Notes: generated by a model not told the origin, from the letters alone. A stretch of 64,000 bases of DNA from Herbaspirillum frisingense GSF30 (GCF_000300975.2 NZ_AEEC02000007.1:1-64000); one strand, 5' to 3'; shown: positions 13,201 through 24,839, counted from the stretch's first letter. A program made the numbers and translations.

Positions 13201-15582
13201 TTAGAAGCCGGTACCCAGTTGGAACTGGAAGGTTTGAGACTTGTCACCCGTCTTCAGGTTCAATGGCTTACCGAAGCTGAGCTTCAGAGGGCCAATCGGT
13301 GACACCCAGCTGATACCCACGCCGGCCGAATAACGCAGGTCGTTCAGCTTGATGTTCTGGCCGTCAGCGAAGACGTTGCCGCCGTCAAAGAAGGTGAACC
13401 AGCGCAGCGTACGGTCCTGGCCCGAACCCGGGAACGGGAACTGCAACTCGGCGTTGCCGTACAGACGCGAGGCGCCACCCATGGAGTCGCCGTACTGGTC
13501 CTTCAGCGAACCCAGCGAAGACGCTTCGTAGCCGCGCACGGTGCCGATACCGCCGGCATAGTAGTTCTTGAACACCGGATAAGGCTTGCTGCCAATGCCA
13601 CGGCCGTAGTCCACTTCGCCATTCAGGGCCAGGGTCACGGCCTTGCTGAAGAAAGGCTGGAAGTACTGGTGCTGATAGCTCGCACGGTAGTACTTCAGGG
13701 TACCAAGGTACGAAACTTCCAGGTTGGCGCGCTGATAGCGGCCGGAAGTCGGAACCAGTGCCGAGTCGCGGCCATCACGCTGCCACGCCACCGTCAGCGG
13801 GATGCTGGTGGTACGGGCGCTGCCGATACCGCACGTTGCCCCCGAGGAGACGTCGGTCACATCGCAACCCGCAGCGCCGGCGCCGCCGAAGTCGCGCACA
13901 TACTGGCGGTACAGCGAGGGGCTGGTGCTGTCGGTGCTGACGTTGGTGTTTTCCACGCCGATACCGAAGAAGACGCGATCCAGTTCCGAGAACGGCACGC
14001 CGAACTTGATGCTGCCACCCAGCGTCTTGACGCGATAGTCACCGGTCGTATAGACCGAGGGACGAATCGTGCGCAGGTAGATTTCATAGGTGCGGCTGAT
14101 GCCGTCATCGGTGAAATACGGATTGGTGGTCGACAGCGAGATCGTGCGATAGCGCGAGCTGGTATTGATGTCGATACCCACGGTATTACCGCTACCGAAG
14201 GCGTTTTCCTGCGAGATCGAGCCGGTCAGGCTGAGCTTGTCGGACTGCGAGAAGCCGGCGCCGACCATGATGTTGCCGGTCGGCTTTTCCTCGACCTTCA
14301 TGTTGAGGTCCACCTGGTCGCTGGTACCCGGCACTTCGGGCGTATCGACGGTGACTTCCTTGAAGTAGCCCAGACGGTCCACGCGGTCGCGCGAGAGCTT
14401 GATCTTTTCGCCGTCGTACCAGGAATCCTCGAACTGGCGGAATTCGCGGCGGATCACCTCATCGCGGGTCTTGGTGTTGCCGGCGATGTTGACGTGACGC
14501 ACGTAGACGCGCTTGCCCGGGTCGACCATGATGGTGAAGGCGACTTCCTTCTTTTCGCGATCGACATTGGGGTTGGCGTTGACGTTGGCGAAGGCATAGC
14601 CGAAGTTGCCCAGGCGCTCGCCGATCTTCTTGGTGCTGTCGGTGAGCTTGGCGCCGGAATAGACGTCGCCCGGTTTCAACTGCACCAGCTTGGACAGTTC
14701 CGGCTCCATGCCGAACATCTCACCTTCAAGCTTGACGCCGGAGACGGTGTACTTCTCGCCTTCCTTGATGTTGACGGTGATGTAGATGTCTTTCTTGTCG
14801 GGCGTGATCGACACCTGGGTCGATTCGACCTGCATTTCCAGATAGCCGCGATCCAGGTAGTACGAGCGCAGGGTCTCGATGTCGCCCTGCAGCTTTTCCT
14901 TGGAATACTGGTCGGCCTTGGTGTACCAGGTGAACCAGCCCGGGGTGGTCAGCTTGATCTGGTCACGCAGGGTGCTGTCGGAGAACACCTTGTTGCCGAC
15001 GAAATTGATCTGCTTGATGCGGGAAACTTCACCTTCGTCCACCGAGAAGGTAATCGCCACGCGATTACGCTCGACCGGGGTGACGGTGGTGGACACCTTG
15101 GCGCCGTACAGGCCGCGCGACAGGTACTGGCGCTTTAATTCCTGCTCGGCACGATCGACCTGGGAGCGGTCGAAGATGCGCGACTCGGCCACGCCGATTT
15201 CCTTGAGCGCCTTGGTCAGCTGTTCCTTGTCGAACTCCTTGATGCCGGAGAAATCGACGCTGGCGATGGCCGGACGTTCGACCACCTGCACCACCAGCAC
15301 GTCCCCTTCAGCCTCGATGCGCACATCGCGGAAGAAGCCGGTGGCATACAGCGCCTTGATGGCAGCAGTGGCCTTTTCATCGTTGAACGTGTCGCCCACG
15401 CGCACCGGCAGGTAGCTGAAGACCGTGCCGGCCTCGGTACGCTGGATGCCTTCGACGCGGATATCCTTGACCACGAAGGGCGTGACCGCCATGGCCTGGC
15501 TGGAGCACAGGGCAAAGGCGGCTGCGGCGATCAGGCGACGGGAGAAGGTCGGGATGGGATGTTGCGCAGGGTGTAATTTCAT
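13201..15582 (-). CDS. bamA: Outer membrane assembly factor BamA
   Basis: A 793-residue outer-membrane protein that inserts beta barrels. A signal peptide of about 32 residues ends AMA-VT. Five POTRA repeats span about 34-430, and a 16-strand Omp85 barrel follows, with the conserved GTVRGYEA loop-6 motif and a C-terminal phenylalanine as expected for BamA substrates. A Cys pair in an extracellular loop (GCDVTD...TCGIG) may form a disulfide. It sits between rseP and skp, the standard order. Confidence 0.98.
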   Translation of the reverse strand: MKLHPAQHPIPTFSRRLIAAAAFALCSSQAMAVTPFVVKDIRVEGIQRTEAGTVFSYLPVRVGDTFNDEKATAAIKALYATGFFRDVRIEAEGDVLVVQVVERPAIASVDFSGIKEFDKEQLTKALKEIGVAESRIFDRSQVDRAEQELKRQYLSRGLYGAKVSTTVTPVERNRVAITFSVDEGEVSRIKQINFVGNKVFSDSTLRDQIKLTTPGWFTWYTKADQYSKEKLQGDIETLRSYYLDRGYLEMQVESTQVSITPDKKDIYITVNIKEGEKYTVSGVKLEGEMFGMEPELSKLVQLKPGDVYSGAKLTDSTKKIGERLGNFGYAFANVNANPNVDREKKEVAFTIMVDPGKRVYVRHVNIAGNTKTRDEVIRREFRQFEDSWYDGEKIKLSRDRVDRLGYFKEVTVDTPEVPGTSDQVDLNMKVEEKPTGNIMVGAGFSQSDKLSLTGSISQENAFGSGNTVGIDINTSSRYRTISLSTTNPYFTDDGISRTYEIYLRTIRPSVYTTGDYRVKTLGGSIKFGVPFSELDRVFFGIGVENTNVSTDSTSPSLYRQYVRDFGGAGAAGCDVTDVSSGATCGIGSARTTSIPLTVAWQRDGRDSALVPTSGRYQRANLEVSYLGTLKYYRASYQHQYFQPFFSKAVTLALNGEVDYGRGIGSKPYPVFKNYYAGGIGTVRGYEASSLGSLKDQYGDSMGGASRLYGNAELQFPFPGSGQDRTLRWFTFFDGGNVFADGQNIKLNDLRYSAGVGISWVSPIGPLKLSFGKPLNLKTGDKSQTFQFQLGTGF

Positions 15583-15770
15583 CTATCGTTCATCAACAGT
15601 TTTTCGCCGTGACACTGCCTGACAAGATGCTGGTAAGGAATTGAAAACGGATCCCAGATCCATTGCCAATTGCTTAACAACTGCCATCGGGCTTGGCCGG
15701 CAAATGTAAAAAATCCGGTCTTTCGCGCCGCCCCGCCGCTGGTATCGCCGGGGCCGGCATCAGGCCGGAT

Positions 15771-17144
15771 TCATCCTTGGAACATCAGCCGCACGATATC
15801 GTTGAATGCGGCAACGAGCATCAGCGCCATCAGTAAACCCAGGCCGGCACGCTGCGCGATTTCCCCAAACCGTTCGGAAACGGGCCGTCCTGTCAAAATC
15901 TCCAGCGCATAATACAGCAAATGACCGCCATCTAGAACCGGGATCGGCAAGAGATTCATCACGCCGAGGCTGATGCTGATGAAGGCCAGGAAGCTCAGAT
16001 AGCTGACCAGACCCACGCGCGCGGTCTGCCCGGCGTAGTCGGCGATGGTGATGGGGCCGGTGATGTTCTTCAGCGAAACCTGGCCGACGATCATCTTGCC
16101 GATCATCTTGACGGTCATCGCACTGGTATCCCAGGTACGCTGTGCGCCCTTGGCCAAGGCCGTCAGCGGGCCATCACTGACGGTGGCCATCTCCGGTGCC
16201 AGCGGCACTTCCACCTTGATGCGACCGATGCGCTTGCCGCTGTCGCCCTCCTCCATCGCTTCCGGGGTCACGCGTACCTCGAAGCGGTTGCCGCCGCGCA
16301 CGCCTTCCAGCAGCAGCGGCTTGCCGGCCGATTCACGGACCTTTTCGACAAAGGCCAGGCCATCCTGGACCGGGACCGCGTCGATGGCGGTGATGCGGTC
16401 ACCGCTCTGCAGCCCGGCCACCTTGGCCGGCCCCTCCATGATCTTGCCCAGCACGGCCGGTGGACGCGCCAGGGCCAGGCCCAGCTTGCCCAGGAAATCG
16501 CCTTCCAGCTCATTGCTGTCGATCCCGGCCAGACGCAGGGTCACACTGTTGAGCAGCTTGCCGCTGCCATTCGGATTGGGACGCTCCACATCCACACGGG
16601 CATCAGCCTTCTCCAGCACCAGCTGCATCAGCTTCCAGCGCACCTCCGACCAGACCTGCACCGGTGCACCATTGATGGCGGTGATGCGGTCACCGGCGCG
16701 CAGGCCGGCCTGGTAGGCCGCACTTTGCTCGGCTGCGGCGCGCAGCACCGGCACCGGCTCGGGTACGCCATGCATGTAGAGCCCGGCGAACAGGACGATG
16801 GCCAGCAGGAAATTGGCAATCGGCCCCGCCGCCACGATGGCGATGCGGCGCCATACCGACTGCCGGGTGAATTCGCGTTTGAGATCGGCTTCGGAAATGT
16901 CTTCCAGTGGTTGCTCGCGGGCATCGAGCATCTTGACGTAACCGCCCAGCGGCAGGATCGACAGCGCCCACTCGGTCTGATCACGCCCGAAACGCCGCGA
17001 CCAGATCACCCGGCCCATGCCCACCGAGAAACGCAGTACCTTGACCCCGCACCAGCGGGCGACCAGGTAATGGCCCAGTTCATGCACCACCACCAGGCTG
17101 CCCAGGGCGACAAAGAAAGCAATCAGGGTATGCAGCAGTGTCAT
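15771..17144 (-). CDS. rseP: Site-2 zinc protease RseP
   Basis: A 457-residue inner-membrane metalloprotease that cleaves the anti-sigma factor RseA within the membrane and clears signal peptides. The zinc motif HELGH lies at about residues 21-25 in the first membrane helix, two PDZ domains fill the periplasmic middle (about 115-290), and [13 protein letters not shown] supplies the third metal ligand near the C-terminus. The first bases overlap the dxr stop in an ATGA arrangement, implying coupled translation. Confidence 0.96.
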   Translation of the reverse strand: MTLLHTLIAFFVALGSLVVVHELGHYLVARWCGVKVLRFSVGMGRVIWSRRFGRDQTEWALSILPLGGYVKMLDAREQPLEDISEADLKREFTRQSVWRRIAIVAAGPIANFLLAIVLFAGLYMHGVPEPVPVLRAAAEQSAAYQAGLRAGDRITAINGAPVQVWSEVRWKLMQLVLEKADARVDVERPNPNGSGKLLNSVTLRLAGIDSNELEGDFLGKLGLALARPPAVLGKIMEGPAKVAGLQSGDRITAIDAVPVQDGLAFVEKVRESAGKPLLLEGVRGGNRFEVRVTPEAMEEGDSGKRIGRIKVEVPLAPEMATVSDGPLTALAKGAQRTWDTSAMTVKMIGKMIVGQVSLKNITGPITIADYAGQTARVGLVSYLSFLAFISISLGVMNLLPIPVLDGGHLLYYALEILTGRPVSERFGEIAQRAGLGLLMALMLVAAFNDIVRLMFQG

Positions 17145-18313
17145 CGTGAAATCAGGGCCTCGGCGTGGGTGCGTGCCTGCCGGTCCTGCTCCAGCAAGGC
17201 GGCGATATCGTCGGCTTGGCGGTTGGGGATGGCGGACATGACCTCTTGGATCAGGGGAGCGATCTTCCCGAAGCCGATGCGGCGGTCCAGGAAGGCCTGC
17301 ACGGCAACTTCGTTGGCGGCATTGAGGATGGCCGCCAGTGTGCCACCGGCTCGCAGGGCATCATACGCCAGTTTCAGGCAGGGAAAGCGCCGATAATCAG
17401 GCGCCGAGAAGGACAGCTGCGCGATCTGCGCCAGGTCCAGCGGGGCGACGCCGGAGGCGATCCGCTCCGGATAGGCCAGCGCATTGGCAATCGGGGTGCG
17501 CATGTCGGGGTTGCCCAACTGTGCCAGCACCGAGCCGTCGGCATACGACACCATGGAATGGATCACGCTTTGAGGGTGGATCACCACCTCGATCTTGTCG
17601 GCCGGCGCACCAAAGAGCCAGTGCGCCTCGATCACTTCCAGGCCCTTGTTCATCATGGTGGCCGAATCCACCGAGATCTTGCGCCCCATCACCCACTTGG
17701 GATGCGCCACCGCTTCTTCCACGGTCACCTGGTCCAGCGTGCTGACATCGCGATTCAGGAAGGGTCCGCCGGAGGCGGTCAGCAGGATCTTCTCGACGCC
17801 GTGCGCCGGCATCGAGCGGCTGTAATCCGCCGGCAGGCACTGGAAAATGGCGTTGTGCTCGCTATCGATGGGCAGCAGGCTGGCACCATGGGCAGCCACC
17901 GTGTCCATCAGCAACTGGCCGGAGATGACCAGGGCTTCCTTGTTGGCCAGCAATATCTTCTTGCCGGCACGAGCGGCGGCCAGCGTCGATGCCAGGCCGG
18001 CAGCGCCCACGATGGCGGCCATGACCATGTCGCAACCATCGGCGGCGGCGATATCGCACAGGGCCCGCGGTCCATAGGCCACTTCGGTCTGCAGATCGGC
18101 TGCACGCAAGAGCTTCTGCAACTCGGTGGCCGCCTCGGCCGAACCGACCACGGCTACTTGCGGGCGAAAACGCTGGCATTGCTCGGCCAGTTCGGCCACG
18201 CGCGCATGCGCGCTCAGGGCATGGACGCGATAACGGTCCGGATGACGGGCGACCACATCCAGCGTGGACACGCCGATGGAGCCGGTGGAACCGAGAATGC
18301 TGATGGACTGCAT
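17141..18313 (-). CDS. dxr: 1-deoxy-D-xylulose-5-phosphate reductoisomerase
   Basis: A 390-residue NADPH enzyme making 2-C-methylerythritol 4-phosphate, the committed step of the MEP isoprenoid pathway. The N-terminal Rossmann motif [13 protein letters not shown], the stretch [10 protein letters not shown] and the metal/substrate segments DSEHNAIFQ and [14 protein letters not shown] are all present. It provides precursors for undecaprenyl phosphate made by UppS, encoded two genes upstream. Confidence 0.97.
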   Translation of the reverse strand: MQSISILGSTGSIGVSTLDVVARHPDRYRVHALSAHARVAELAEQCQRFRPQVAVVGSAEAATELQKLLRAADLQTEVAYGPRALCDIAAADGCDMVMAAIVGAAGLASTLAAARAGKKILLANKEALVISGQLLMDTVAAHGASLLPIDSEHNAIFQCLPADYSRSMPAHGVEKILLTASGGPFLNRDVSTLDQVTVEEAVAHPKWVMGRKISVDSATMMNKGLEVIEAHWLFGAPADKIEVVIHPQSVIHSMVSYADGSVLAQLGNPDMRTPIANALAYPERIASGVAPLDLAQIAQLSFSAPDYRRFPCLKLAYDALRAGGTLAAILNAANEVAVQAFLDRRIGFGKIAPLIQEVMSAIPNRQADDIAALLEQDRQARTHAEALISR

Positions 18314-18339
18314 GGAATTTCCAGAAGGAAAGCGGCGGC

Positions 18340-19167
18340 TCAGGCAGCCGCCAGCCAGAGGTCGACCAGCGCCGCCAGGGGCAGCACCGGGATGAGTGCA
18401 TCAATGCGGTCGAGGACGCCACCATGACCAGGAAGCAGATTGCTGCTGTCCTTCATGCCGGCGCGCCGCTTGAGCTGCGACTCGAAGAGGTCGCCCACCA
18501 CGCTGGCCACCACCATCAGGCTCAAGGCCCCGACAAAACCGGCCCAGCCCCAGCGGTTGAAGAGGTGATACTGGAAGGTCTCGCCCGCGCTCATGGACAT
18601 GGCCACGGCGGCCGAAATCACCAGCACCGCCAGCCAGCCACCGATGGCACCTTCCCAGGACTTGCCCGGAGAAATGGTCGGCGCCAGCTTGTGGCGACCG
18701 AAACCCTTGCCGGCGAAATAGGCGCCGATGTCAGCCACCCACACCACCGCCATCACCGACAGCAGATACAGCGGCGAACGCTGGAACAGATCCACGATGG
18801 CCACGAAGCAGCCGAGGATGGACAGCATATATGTCGCATTGAGCAGGCGATTGCCGAAGGCCTCGACCTTGGGCAGGCCCAACCCCAAGGCGGGCACGAA
18901 CCGCAATGCCCACAACAGCACGCACAGCACGTAGAGCGGACGTACGCTGGGCAGGCCGCTGAAGAACAGGATCACGCAGAAGACCAGCGTCCACACGACT
19001 GCCCACAAGGTCGGACGCGGGCTCTTGAAGAGGCGGAAACATTCCCAGGCGCCGGCGGCGAAAAACACCAACGCGGCCATGGCAAAGGCCGGGAAATAGC
19101 CGAAATACAGGATCGGCAACAGGATTGCCAGCAGGATCAACGCTGTGATGACACGCGTCTTGAGCAT
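18340..19167 (-). CDS. cdsA: Phosphatidate cytidylyltransferase
   Basis: A 275-residue polytopic inner-membrane enzyme making CDP-diacylglycerol from phosphatidic acid and CTP. About eight hydrophobic segments are seen. The C-terminal signature starting [20 protein letters not shown] and ending GGVLDRID is complete. The start at 19167 overlaps the uppS stop by one base (TGATG), so the two are translationally coupled. An open frame extends upstream but that part is the uppS coding region. Confidence 0.96.
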   Translation of the reverse strand: MLKTRVITALILLAILLPILYFGYFPAFAMAALVFFAAGAWECFRLFKSPRPTLWAVVWTLVFCVILFFSGLPSVRPLYVLCVLLWALRFVPALGLGLPKVEAFGNRLLNATYMLSILGCFVAIVDLFQRSPLYLLSVMAVVWVADIGAYFAGKGFGRHKLAPTISPGKSWEGAIGGWLAVLVISAAVAMSMSAGETFQYHLFNRWGWAGFVGALSLMVVASVVGDLFESQLKRRAGMKDSSNLLPGHGGVLDRIDALIPVLPLAALVDLWLAAA

Positions 19168-19925
19168 CAGGAAGCCTTTTTCTGGTCCAGCACCTGGGCG
19201 CTGGTGCGCCCGAAGCGGCGCTCGCGTTGTTGATAGGACCCGATCGCCACGTCCAGCGCCTTGGCATCGAAGTCGGGCCAGAAGGTCTCGGTGAAATACA
19301 GTTCGCTGTAGGCCAGTTGCCACAGCAGGAAATTGGAAATGCGCTGTTCACCGCCGGTGCGGATGAACAGGTCCGGCTCCGGGGCATAGGCCATGGCCAG
19401 ATAGGGTGCCAGCTCTTCTTCGGTGTAATCGGATACGCCCGGCTTGTCCTTGACCATGCGCGAGACCGCCTGCATGACATCCCAGCGGCCACCGTAATTG
19501 GCGCAGACAGTCAGGGTCAGACGGCTGTTGCCGGCAGTTTGGGCCTCAGCCTTGGCGGCCATCTCCTGCAGCTTGGGATCGAAACGGCTCATGTCGCCGA
19601 CGATCTTGAGGCGGATGCCGTTGTTGGCCATCTTGCCCACTTCGCGCTCCAGCACGGTCATGAACAGGCGCATCAACACCGACACTTCATCGGCCGGCCG
19701 ACGCCAGTTCTCGGAACTGAAGGCAAACAGGGTCAGGAATTCGATGCCGCGTTCGGCACTGGCCTCGACGATGGAACGTACTGCGTCCACCCCCTTGGCA
19801 TGCCCCGCCACGCGCGGCAGGAAACGCTTGGTCGCCCAACGACCGTTGCCGTCCATGATGATGGCAACATGGCGCGGGACCGCGGAAGAATCCGGAACCG
19901 CAAGAGTTGAGCTTTGATGCTTCAT
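19167..19925 (-). CDS. uppS: Undecaprenyl diphosphate synthase
   Basis: A 252-residue cis-prenyltransferase extending farnesyl diphosphate to the C55 carrier for peptidoglycan and LPS O-antigen. The motif [12 protein letters not shown] near residue 25 holds the catalytic Asp, and [20 protein letters not shown] is the conserved C-terminal region. A Ser-rich 15-residue N-terminal extension precedes the conserved core. It begins a tight group uppS-cdsA-dxr-rseP. Confidence 0.97.
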   Translation of the reverse strand: MKHQSSTLAVPDSSAVPRHVAIIMDGNGRWATKRFLPRVAGHAKGVDAVRSIVEASAERGIEFLTLFAFSSENWRRPADEVSVLMRLFMTVLEREVGKMANNGIRLKIVGDMSRFDPKLQEMAAKAEAQTAGNSRLTLTVCANYGGRWDVMQAVSRMVKDKPGVSDYTEEELAPYLAMAYAPEPDLFIRTGGEQRISNFLLWQLAYSELYFTETFWPDFDAKALDVAIGSYQQRERRFGRTSAQVLDQKKAS

Positions 19926-20124
19926 GAAAATAATTTAGTGCATTTCGGTGCGTGGGGAACGGGGCAGCGCCTCATGGTAACGGGCCGCGGACGCTTTGAC
20001 AAACCAGCCGCGCGCGCCCTACCCCAAGCGAAATGCTCCCCGCTGCGCCCTGCACATTTGCTGTCTTTGACTTCTCGTGCAGCGCGACCACCTGTGCGGT
20101 CGCGCATAGGGCCTGCCGAACGAC

Positions 20125-20685
20125 CTATACGGTCATCACTTCCTTTTCCTTGTCGCCCACCAGCTTGTCGATTTCGGCGACGAACTTGTCGGTCAGCTTC
20201 TGGATTTCATCCTGGCCACGACGCTCGTCATCTTCCGAGGCAACCTTGTCCTTGACCAGCTTCTTCAGACCTTCGTTGCCTTCGCGGCGGATGTTGCGCA
20301 CCGCGATCTTGGCATCTTCGGCTTCGCTCTTGACCAGCTTGACCATTTCCTTGCGGCGCTCTTCGGTCAGCGGCGGCATCGGCACGCGGATCAGTTCGCC
20401 GTGGGTGGCCGGGTTCAGGCCCAGGTCGGCTTCACGGATGGCCTTCTCGACAGCAGCGACCATCTTCTTCTCGTACGGCTGCACACCGATGGTGCGGGCG
20501 TCGATCAGGGTCAGGTTGGCGACCTGCGACAGGCCGGTCGGCGAACCGTAGTAATCGACCATCACCTGGTCCAGCAGGCCGGTATGGGCGCGGCCGGTAC
20601 GGACCTTGGCCAGGTTGGCCTTCAGGGTCTCGATGGACTTACCCATCTTCTGTTCAGTATTTTTCTTGACGTCAGCGACACTCAT
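20125..20685 (-). CDS. frr: Ribosome recycling factor
   Basis: A 186-residue factor that with EF-G splits post-termination ribosomes. The three-helix-bundle sequence is colinear with the family, with conserved [13 protein letters not shown] near residue 26 and RRDGQ-like C-terminal charged helices ([16 protein letters not shown]). The start MSVADVKK is preceded by TAGGAGAG. It is downstream of pyrH by 116 bases. Confidence 0.98.
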   Translation of the reverse strand: MSVADVKKNTEQKMGKSIETLKANLAKVRTGRAHTGLLDQVMVDYYGSPTGLSQVANLTLIDARTIGVQPYEKKMVAAVEKAIREADLGLNPATHGELIRVPMPPLTEERRKEMVKLVKSEAEDAKIAVRNIRREGNEGLKKLVKDKVASEDDERRGQDEIQKLTDKFVAEIDKLVGDKEKEVMTV

Positions 20686-20801
20686 GCTGCTCTCCTAACT
20701 TGGTGCAATAACTTGGCTTTTCTTGATGGCAAATGCCTGAAAGAGGGGCATTGTAAACGGGAATGACCGGCCTGCGGCCGGTTTCTGTTCCGCAATACGG
20801 C

Positions 20802-21518
20802 TCAGACGTGGACGAGGGTACCCTCGTCGTCACCCATGACCACGCTCTTGAGCGCGCCCGGCTTGACGATGGAAAACACCTTGATCGGCAGCTTCTGGTC
20901 ACGGCACAGCGCGAAGGCGGTCGCGTCCATCACCTGCAGATGCTTGGCGATGGCTTCGTCGAAGGAAATCGACTGGTAGCGGGTCGCGGCCGGGTCCTTC
21001 TTGGGGTCGGCGGTGTAGACACCGTCCACCTTGGTGGCCTTGAGCACGATCTGGGCGCCGATTTCCGAGCCACGCAGGGCGGCGGCGGTATCGGTAGTGA
21101 AGAAGGGGTTGCCGGTACCGGCAGCGAAGACCACGATCTTGCCCTCTTCCAGGTATTGCAGCGCCTTCGGGCGCACATAGGGCTCGACCACCTGTTCGAT
21201 GCCGATGGCGGACATCACGCGGGCTGTCAGGCCAGCCTGACGCATCGCGTCGGCCAGGGCCAGCGAGTTCATGACGGTGGCCAGCATGCCCATGTAGTCG
21301 GCGGTCGCACGATCCATGCCCTGGGCGCCCGGCGCCACGCCGCGGAAGATGTTGCCGCCACCGATCACGATGGCCAGTTCCACGCCCAGTTTGCTGATTT
21401 CTGCTACATCCGCGACCATGCGTTCGATGGTCGCGCGATTGATACCGTAGGCGTCGTCGCCCATCAGTGCTTCGCCGGAGAGTTTGAGGAGTACGCGCTT
21501 ATAAGCAGGTGTTGTCAT
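20802..21518 (-). CDS. pyrH: UMP kinase
   Basis: A 238-residue hexameric kinase of the amino-acid kinase fold producing UDP from UMP, feeding both nucleic acids and UDP-sugars of the cell wall. Visible: [12 protein letters not shown] near the start, [10 protein letters not shown] and [18 protein letters not shown]. Start set at the ATG at 21518 with GGAG seven bases upstream; upstream in-frame codons lack homology. The order pyrH-frr is conserved across bacteria. Confidence 0.97.
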   Translation of the reverse strand: MTTPAYKRVLLKLSGEALMGDDAYGINRATIERMVADVAEISKLGVELAIVIGGGNIFRGVAPGAQGMDRATADYMGMLATVMNSLALADAMRQAGLTARVMSAIGIEQVVEPYVRPKALQYLEEGKIVVFAAGTGNPFFTTDTAAALRGSEIGAQIVLKATKVDGVYTADPKKDPAATRYQSISFDEAIAKHLQVMDATAFALCRDQKLPIKVFSIVKPGALKSVVMGDDEGTLVHV

Positions 21519-21794
21519 TGCAGGGCTCCGTGTTCTTTCCGATGTTGAATTGCTTGTTGACGCGTCGGCACTCGCTGTCACCCGACGAAACGGCGCGATT
21601 TCGTCATCTGGATGTAGCCCGAACGCATGAGGGGGTTACTGCTGCGCCCTACTCTATTGCCACTACGACTGCCATTGCTTCCATGCTGTTGCCATTGCTA
21701 CTTGCAGCCTGTCCACTGCACCTGCCATCGGATCACCCGGCAGCCGACCCAGAGGATAGATGCAGCCTTCTCCGAAAGTTCCCGGGGACCGGCT
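21519..21794. other. tsf-pyrH intergenic region
   Basis: No credible gene between pyrH and the terminator hairpin behind tsf. The stretch contains several loosely repeated TTGCCATTGC-like words around 21655-21705. Because a terminator closes tsf, this region is expected to carry the promoter of pyrH, but no clear -35/-10 pair was identified. Confidence 0.5.
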
Positions 21795-21823
21795 TAAAAA
21801 AACGGGCCTCTCGGCCCGTTTTT
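21795..21823 (-). terminator. Terminator behind tsf
   Basis: Perfect stem AACGGGCC/GGCCCGTT with a 4-base loop, flanked by seven A on one side and five T on the other, so it can work in both directions. It lies 11 bases past the tsf stop. Confidence 0.88.
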
Positions 21824-21833
21824 CTTGCAACGC

Positions 21834-22721
21834 TTACTGAGCTTGTTTCGCTGCAGCCACTTGCGCAGCCACTTCAGCGGCGAAGTCGTCTTGCTTCTTC
21901 TCGATGCCTTCACCCACCACGTACATGGCGAACGACTTGACGGTCGTGTTGGCGGCCTTGAGCATCTGTTCGACGCTTTGCTTGTCGTTCTTCACGAAAG
22001 CCTGGTTGAACAGGGAAACTTCCTTCAGGTACTTCTGCACCGAACCGTCCACCATCTTGGCGACGATCTCGGCCGGCTTGCCGGATTCGGCAGCCTTCAG
22101 GGCGGCGACCGAGCGTTCCTTCTCGATCAGGTCGGCCGGCACTTGCTCGGCCGACAGGGCGACCGGCTTCATGGCGGCGATGTGCATGGCCACGTCCTTG
22201 CCCACTTGCTCGTCGGCACCGTCGAACTCGACGATCACGCCGATACGGGTACCGTGCAGGTAGGAAGCCAGCTTGCCGCTGGTTTCGAAACGCTGGAAGC
22301 GACGGAACGACATGTTCTCGCCGATGCGGCCGATCAGTTCGGTGCGCAGTTCTTCCAGGGTCTTGCCGTCGGCCAGCTTGCAGGCGCCCAGGGCAGCCAC
22401 GTCAGCCGGATTCTGCTCGACCACCAGCTTGGCAGCGGCTTCGACCAGACCGATGAACTCGTCGTTCTTGGTCACGAAGTCGGTTTCGCAGTTCACCTCG
22501 ACCAGCGCGCCGACGTTGCCGGCGATGTAGGTCGAGATCACGCCTTCTGCGGTGATGCGGGAAGAGGCCTTGGAAGCCTTGCTGCCCAGCTTGACGCGCA
22601 GAATCTCTTCCGCCTTGGCCATGTCGCCACCGGCTTCGGTCAGCGCCTTCTTGCATTCCATCATCGGCGCGTCGGTCTTCGCGCGCAGATCGCCCACCAT
22701 TGCTGCGGTAATTGCCGCCAT
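21834..22721 (-). CDS. tsf: Elongation factor Ts
   Basis: A 295-residue nucleotide exchange factor for EF-Tu. The N-terminal UBA-like domain ([19 protein letters not shown]) and the following TDFVT-containing core ([14 protein letters not shown]) are textbook. Start at the ATG at 22721, preceded by CAGGAGAA; an earlier in-frame ATG would add unrelated residues. It lies downstream of rpsB, the universal rpsB-tsf order. Confidence 0.98.
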   Translation of the reverse strand: MAAITAAMVGDLRAKTDAPMMECKKALTEAGGDMAKAEEILRVKLGSKASKASSRITAEGVISTYIAGNVGALVEVNCETDFVTKNDEFIGLVEAAAKLVVEQNPADVAALGACKLADGKTLEELRTELIGRIGENMSFRRFQRFETSGKLASYLHGTRIGVIVEFDGADEQVGKDVAMHIAAMKPVALSAEQVPADLIEKERSVAALKAAESGKPAEIVAKMVDGSVQKYLKEVSLFNQAFVKNDKQSVEQMLKAANTTVKSFAMYVVGEGIEKKQDDFAAEVAAQVAAAKQAQ

Positions 22722-22784
22722 ACTATTCTCCTGACTTGGAGGCATCCCGCGTCCTGCGGCATGCCTGAAACTCGAAAATTGAAT

Positions 22785-22830
22785 CAAAAAAAAGGGGCCA
22801 CTGCGTCACTACCCGCTGTCACCCCTTTTT
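22785..22830 (-). repeat. Inverted repeat between rpsB and tsf (possible attenuator)
   Basis: AAAAAGGGG and CCCCTTTTT face each other across about 25 bases, with an imperfect inner part. On the minus strand the distal arm ends in eight T. It may act as a weak terminator that lowers tsf relative to rpsB, but the loop is long and the inner pairing poor. Confidence 0.45.
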
Positions 22831-22858
22831 GTACTACCGTACTACCGGAAGAGCAGAA

Positions 22859-23599
22859 TCAAGCCTGCTCGACCTCGACGAATTCATCGCCCTTGACTGC
22901 TTCGACCACGTCGTTGACGGCGTTGGCACGGCCTTCCAGCACGGCGTCAGCCATGCCGCGAGCGTACAGTGCGATTGCCTTGGCGGAGTCGTCGTTACCC
23001 GGGATCACGTAGGTGACGCCTTCGGGCGAGTGGTTGGTATCGACCACGCCGATGACCGGGATGCCCAGCTTGGCGGCTTCGGTGATGGCGCCCTTGTGGT
23101 AGCCGACGTCGATGACGAAGATGGCGTCAGGAATGCCACCCATGTCCTTGATGCCGCCGATGGCCTTCTGCAGCTTTTCCTGTTCACGGCTGAACAGCAG
23201 GGCTTCCTTCTTGGACAGCTTCTCGACGGAACCGTCTTCGACTGCTGCTTCCATGTCCTTCAGACGCTTGATCGAGGTCTTGATGGTCTTGAAGTTGGTC
23301 AGCATGCCGCCCAGCCAGCGCTGATCGACGTAAGGCACGCCAGCACGTTGCGCTTCAGCGGCCAGGATTTCACGCGCTTGGCGCTTGGTGCCGACGAACA
23401 GGATGGTGCCGCGGTTGGACGACAGTTGACGCACGTACTTCTGCGCCTCCTGGTACATGCCCAGGGTCTTTTCCAGGTTGACGATGTGAATCTTGTTGCG
23501 GTGACCGAAGATGAAGGGGGCCATCTTGGGGTTCCAGAAGCGGGTTTGGTGACCGAAGTGGACACCGGCTTCCAGCATTTCGCGCATGGTAACGGACAT
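22859..23599 (-). CDS. rpsB: 30S ribosomal protein S2
   Basis: A 246-residue ribosomal protein. The start [20 protein letters not shown] and the later [10 protein letters not shown] and [20 protein letters not shown] are family signatures. Start at the ATG at 23599 with TGGAGAA upstream; a 20-residue extension open further upstream is not conserved. First gene of the long minus-strand cluster. Confidence 0.98.
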   Translation of the reverse strand: MSVTMREMLEAGVHFGHQTRFWNPKMAPFIFGHRNKIHIVNLEKTLGMYQEAQKYVRQLSSNRGTILFVGTKRQAREILAAEAQRAGVPYVDQRWLGGMLTNFKTIKTSIKRLKDMEAAVEDGSVEKLSKKEALLFSREQEKLQKAIGGIKDMGGIPDAIFVIDVGYHKGAITEAAKLGIPVIGVVDTNHSPEGVTYVIPGNDDSAKAIALYARGMADAVLEGRANAVNDVVEAVKGDEFVEVEQA

Positions 23600-23937
23600 G
23601 AATTTCTCCAGGGTTAGGTCTGGAATCCGCTCGGTCATCCGGCTCATGCAGCCAGACACCCTTTTAGCGAACGGATTCGCGTTTCAAAAAGATTTACAAC
23701 ACATATTGCCAAAAAGATATGAAGATTCATTCCGCACACCGATTCCGGCAACCGACCCGAGGTTTCAGATCAGCCCGGCATTCTACTCGACCCCGCCCTT
23801 TTGTTCAAGTAGCACGTCAATTCGCCGCAAATCACCCCGAATTGCCATCCAGCCCGCCACCATGGCCGGCAAAACAGAAAACACCCTCGTCGTCTATAAT
23901 CCCGACTTGACGATTTTCTAGCGAATTGCGATTCATC
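23600..23937. promoter_or_regulatory. Divergent rpsB/map promoter region
   Basis: 338 bases without a credible gene. A perfect TATAAT at 23895-23900, 37 bases before the map start, is a likely -10 box for map, though the matching -35 region (about 23872-23877) is a poor fit. On the other strand the AT-rich stretch 23680-23720 probably belongs to the rpsB leader and promoter. No S2 autoregulatory structure could be recognised by eye. Confidence 0.45.
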
Positions 23938-24762
23938 ATGGGCAATATCACCATCAAGACCGCCGAAGACATCGAAGGCATGCGCGTGGCCGGCCGCCTG
24001 GCCGCCGAGGTGCTGGACTACATCACCCCCTTCGTGAAGCCCGGCGTGACCACCGGCGAGATCGACCGCCTCTGCCACGAGTACATGACCAATGTACAAG
24101 GCAGCATCCCGGCTCCGCTCAATTACTGCCCTCCCGGCTACACCCCCTACCCCAAAGCCATCTGCACCTCGCTCAATGACGTGATCTGCCACGGCATCCC
24201 CGGCGACAAGGTGATGAAGAACGGCGACGTGCTCAACATCGACGTCACCATCATCAAGGACGGCTACCACGGCGACACCAGCCGCATGTTCTTCCTGGGC
24301 GAGCCCTCCATCCTGGCGCGCCGCCTCACCGAGATCACCTACGAATGCATGTGGCTGGGCATTTCCAAGATCAAGCCGGGCGCCCATCTGGGCGACATCG
24401 GCCACGTCATCCAGCAGCACGCCGAAAAGGCCGGCTATAGCGTGGTGCGCGAGTTCTGCGGCCACGGCATCGGCAAGGTCTTCCACGAAGAGCCGCAGGT
24501 GCTGCACTATGGCCGCCCCGGCACCCTGGAAAAGCTGGAAGCCGGCATGATCTTCACCGTCGAACCCATGATCAACGCCGGCCGCCGCGAAATCCGCGAG
24601 ATGGGTGACGGCTGGACCATCAAGACCAAGGACCGCAGCCTGTCGGCGCAGTGGGAACACACCGTCCTGGTCACCGAGACCGGTTTCGAGGTGTTGACCG
24701 TGTCGCCGGGCATGCCGGCGCCGCCGGCCTTCATCCAGAACCAGGTCGCTGCCGCGGCCTGA
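23938..24762 (+). CDS. map: Methionine aminopeptidase, type I
   Basis: A 274-residue dinuclear metal enzyme that removes initiator methionine after deformylation. The metal ligands can be placed in NIDVTIIKDGYHGDTSRMF (two Asp), GHGIGKVFHEEP (His), FTVEPM (Glu) and QWEHTVLVTE (Glu). The ATG at 23938 gives MGNITIKTAED, the usual start; a TTG four codons earlier is possible. Divergent from rpsB, as in many proteobacteria. Confidence 0.97.
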   Translation: MGNITIKTAEDIEGMRVAGRLAAEVLDYITPFVKPGVTTGEIDRLCHEYMTNVQGSIPAPLNYCPPGYTPYPKAICTSLNDVICHGIPGDKVMKNGDVLNIDVTIIKDGYHGDTSRMFFLGEPSILARRLTEITYECMWLGISKIKPGAHLGDIGHVIQQHAEKAGYSVVREFCGHGIGKVFHEEPQVLHYGRPGTLEKLEAGMIFTVEPMINAGRREIREMGDGWTIKTKDRSLSAQWEHTVLVTETGFEVLTVSPGMPAPPAFIQNQVAAAA

Positions 24763-24839
24763 GCGAATGATGGCGGGGCAAGCAACGGTGACGCCAGCTG
24801 CCCCGCCCGCAGTTTCCGGCATGAAACCTGCTAAGGGCT

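Noticed and set aside
23600..23937. S2-binding autoregulatory leader of rpsB
   Set aside because: Known mainly from gammaproteobacteria, and I could not find a matching structure by eye.
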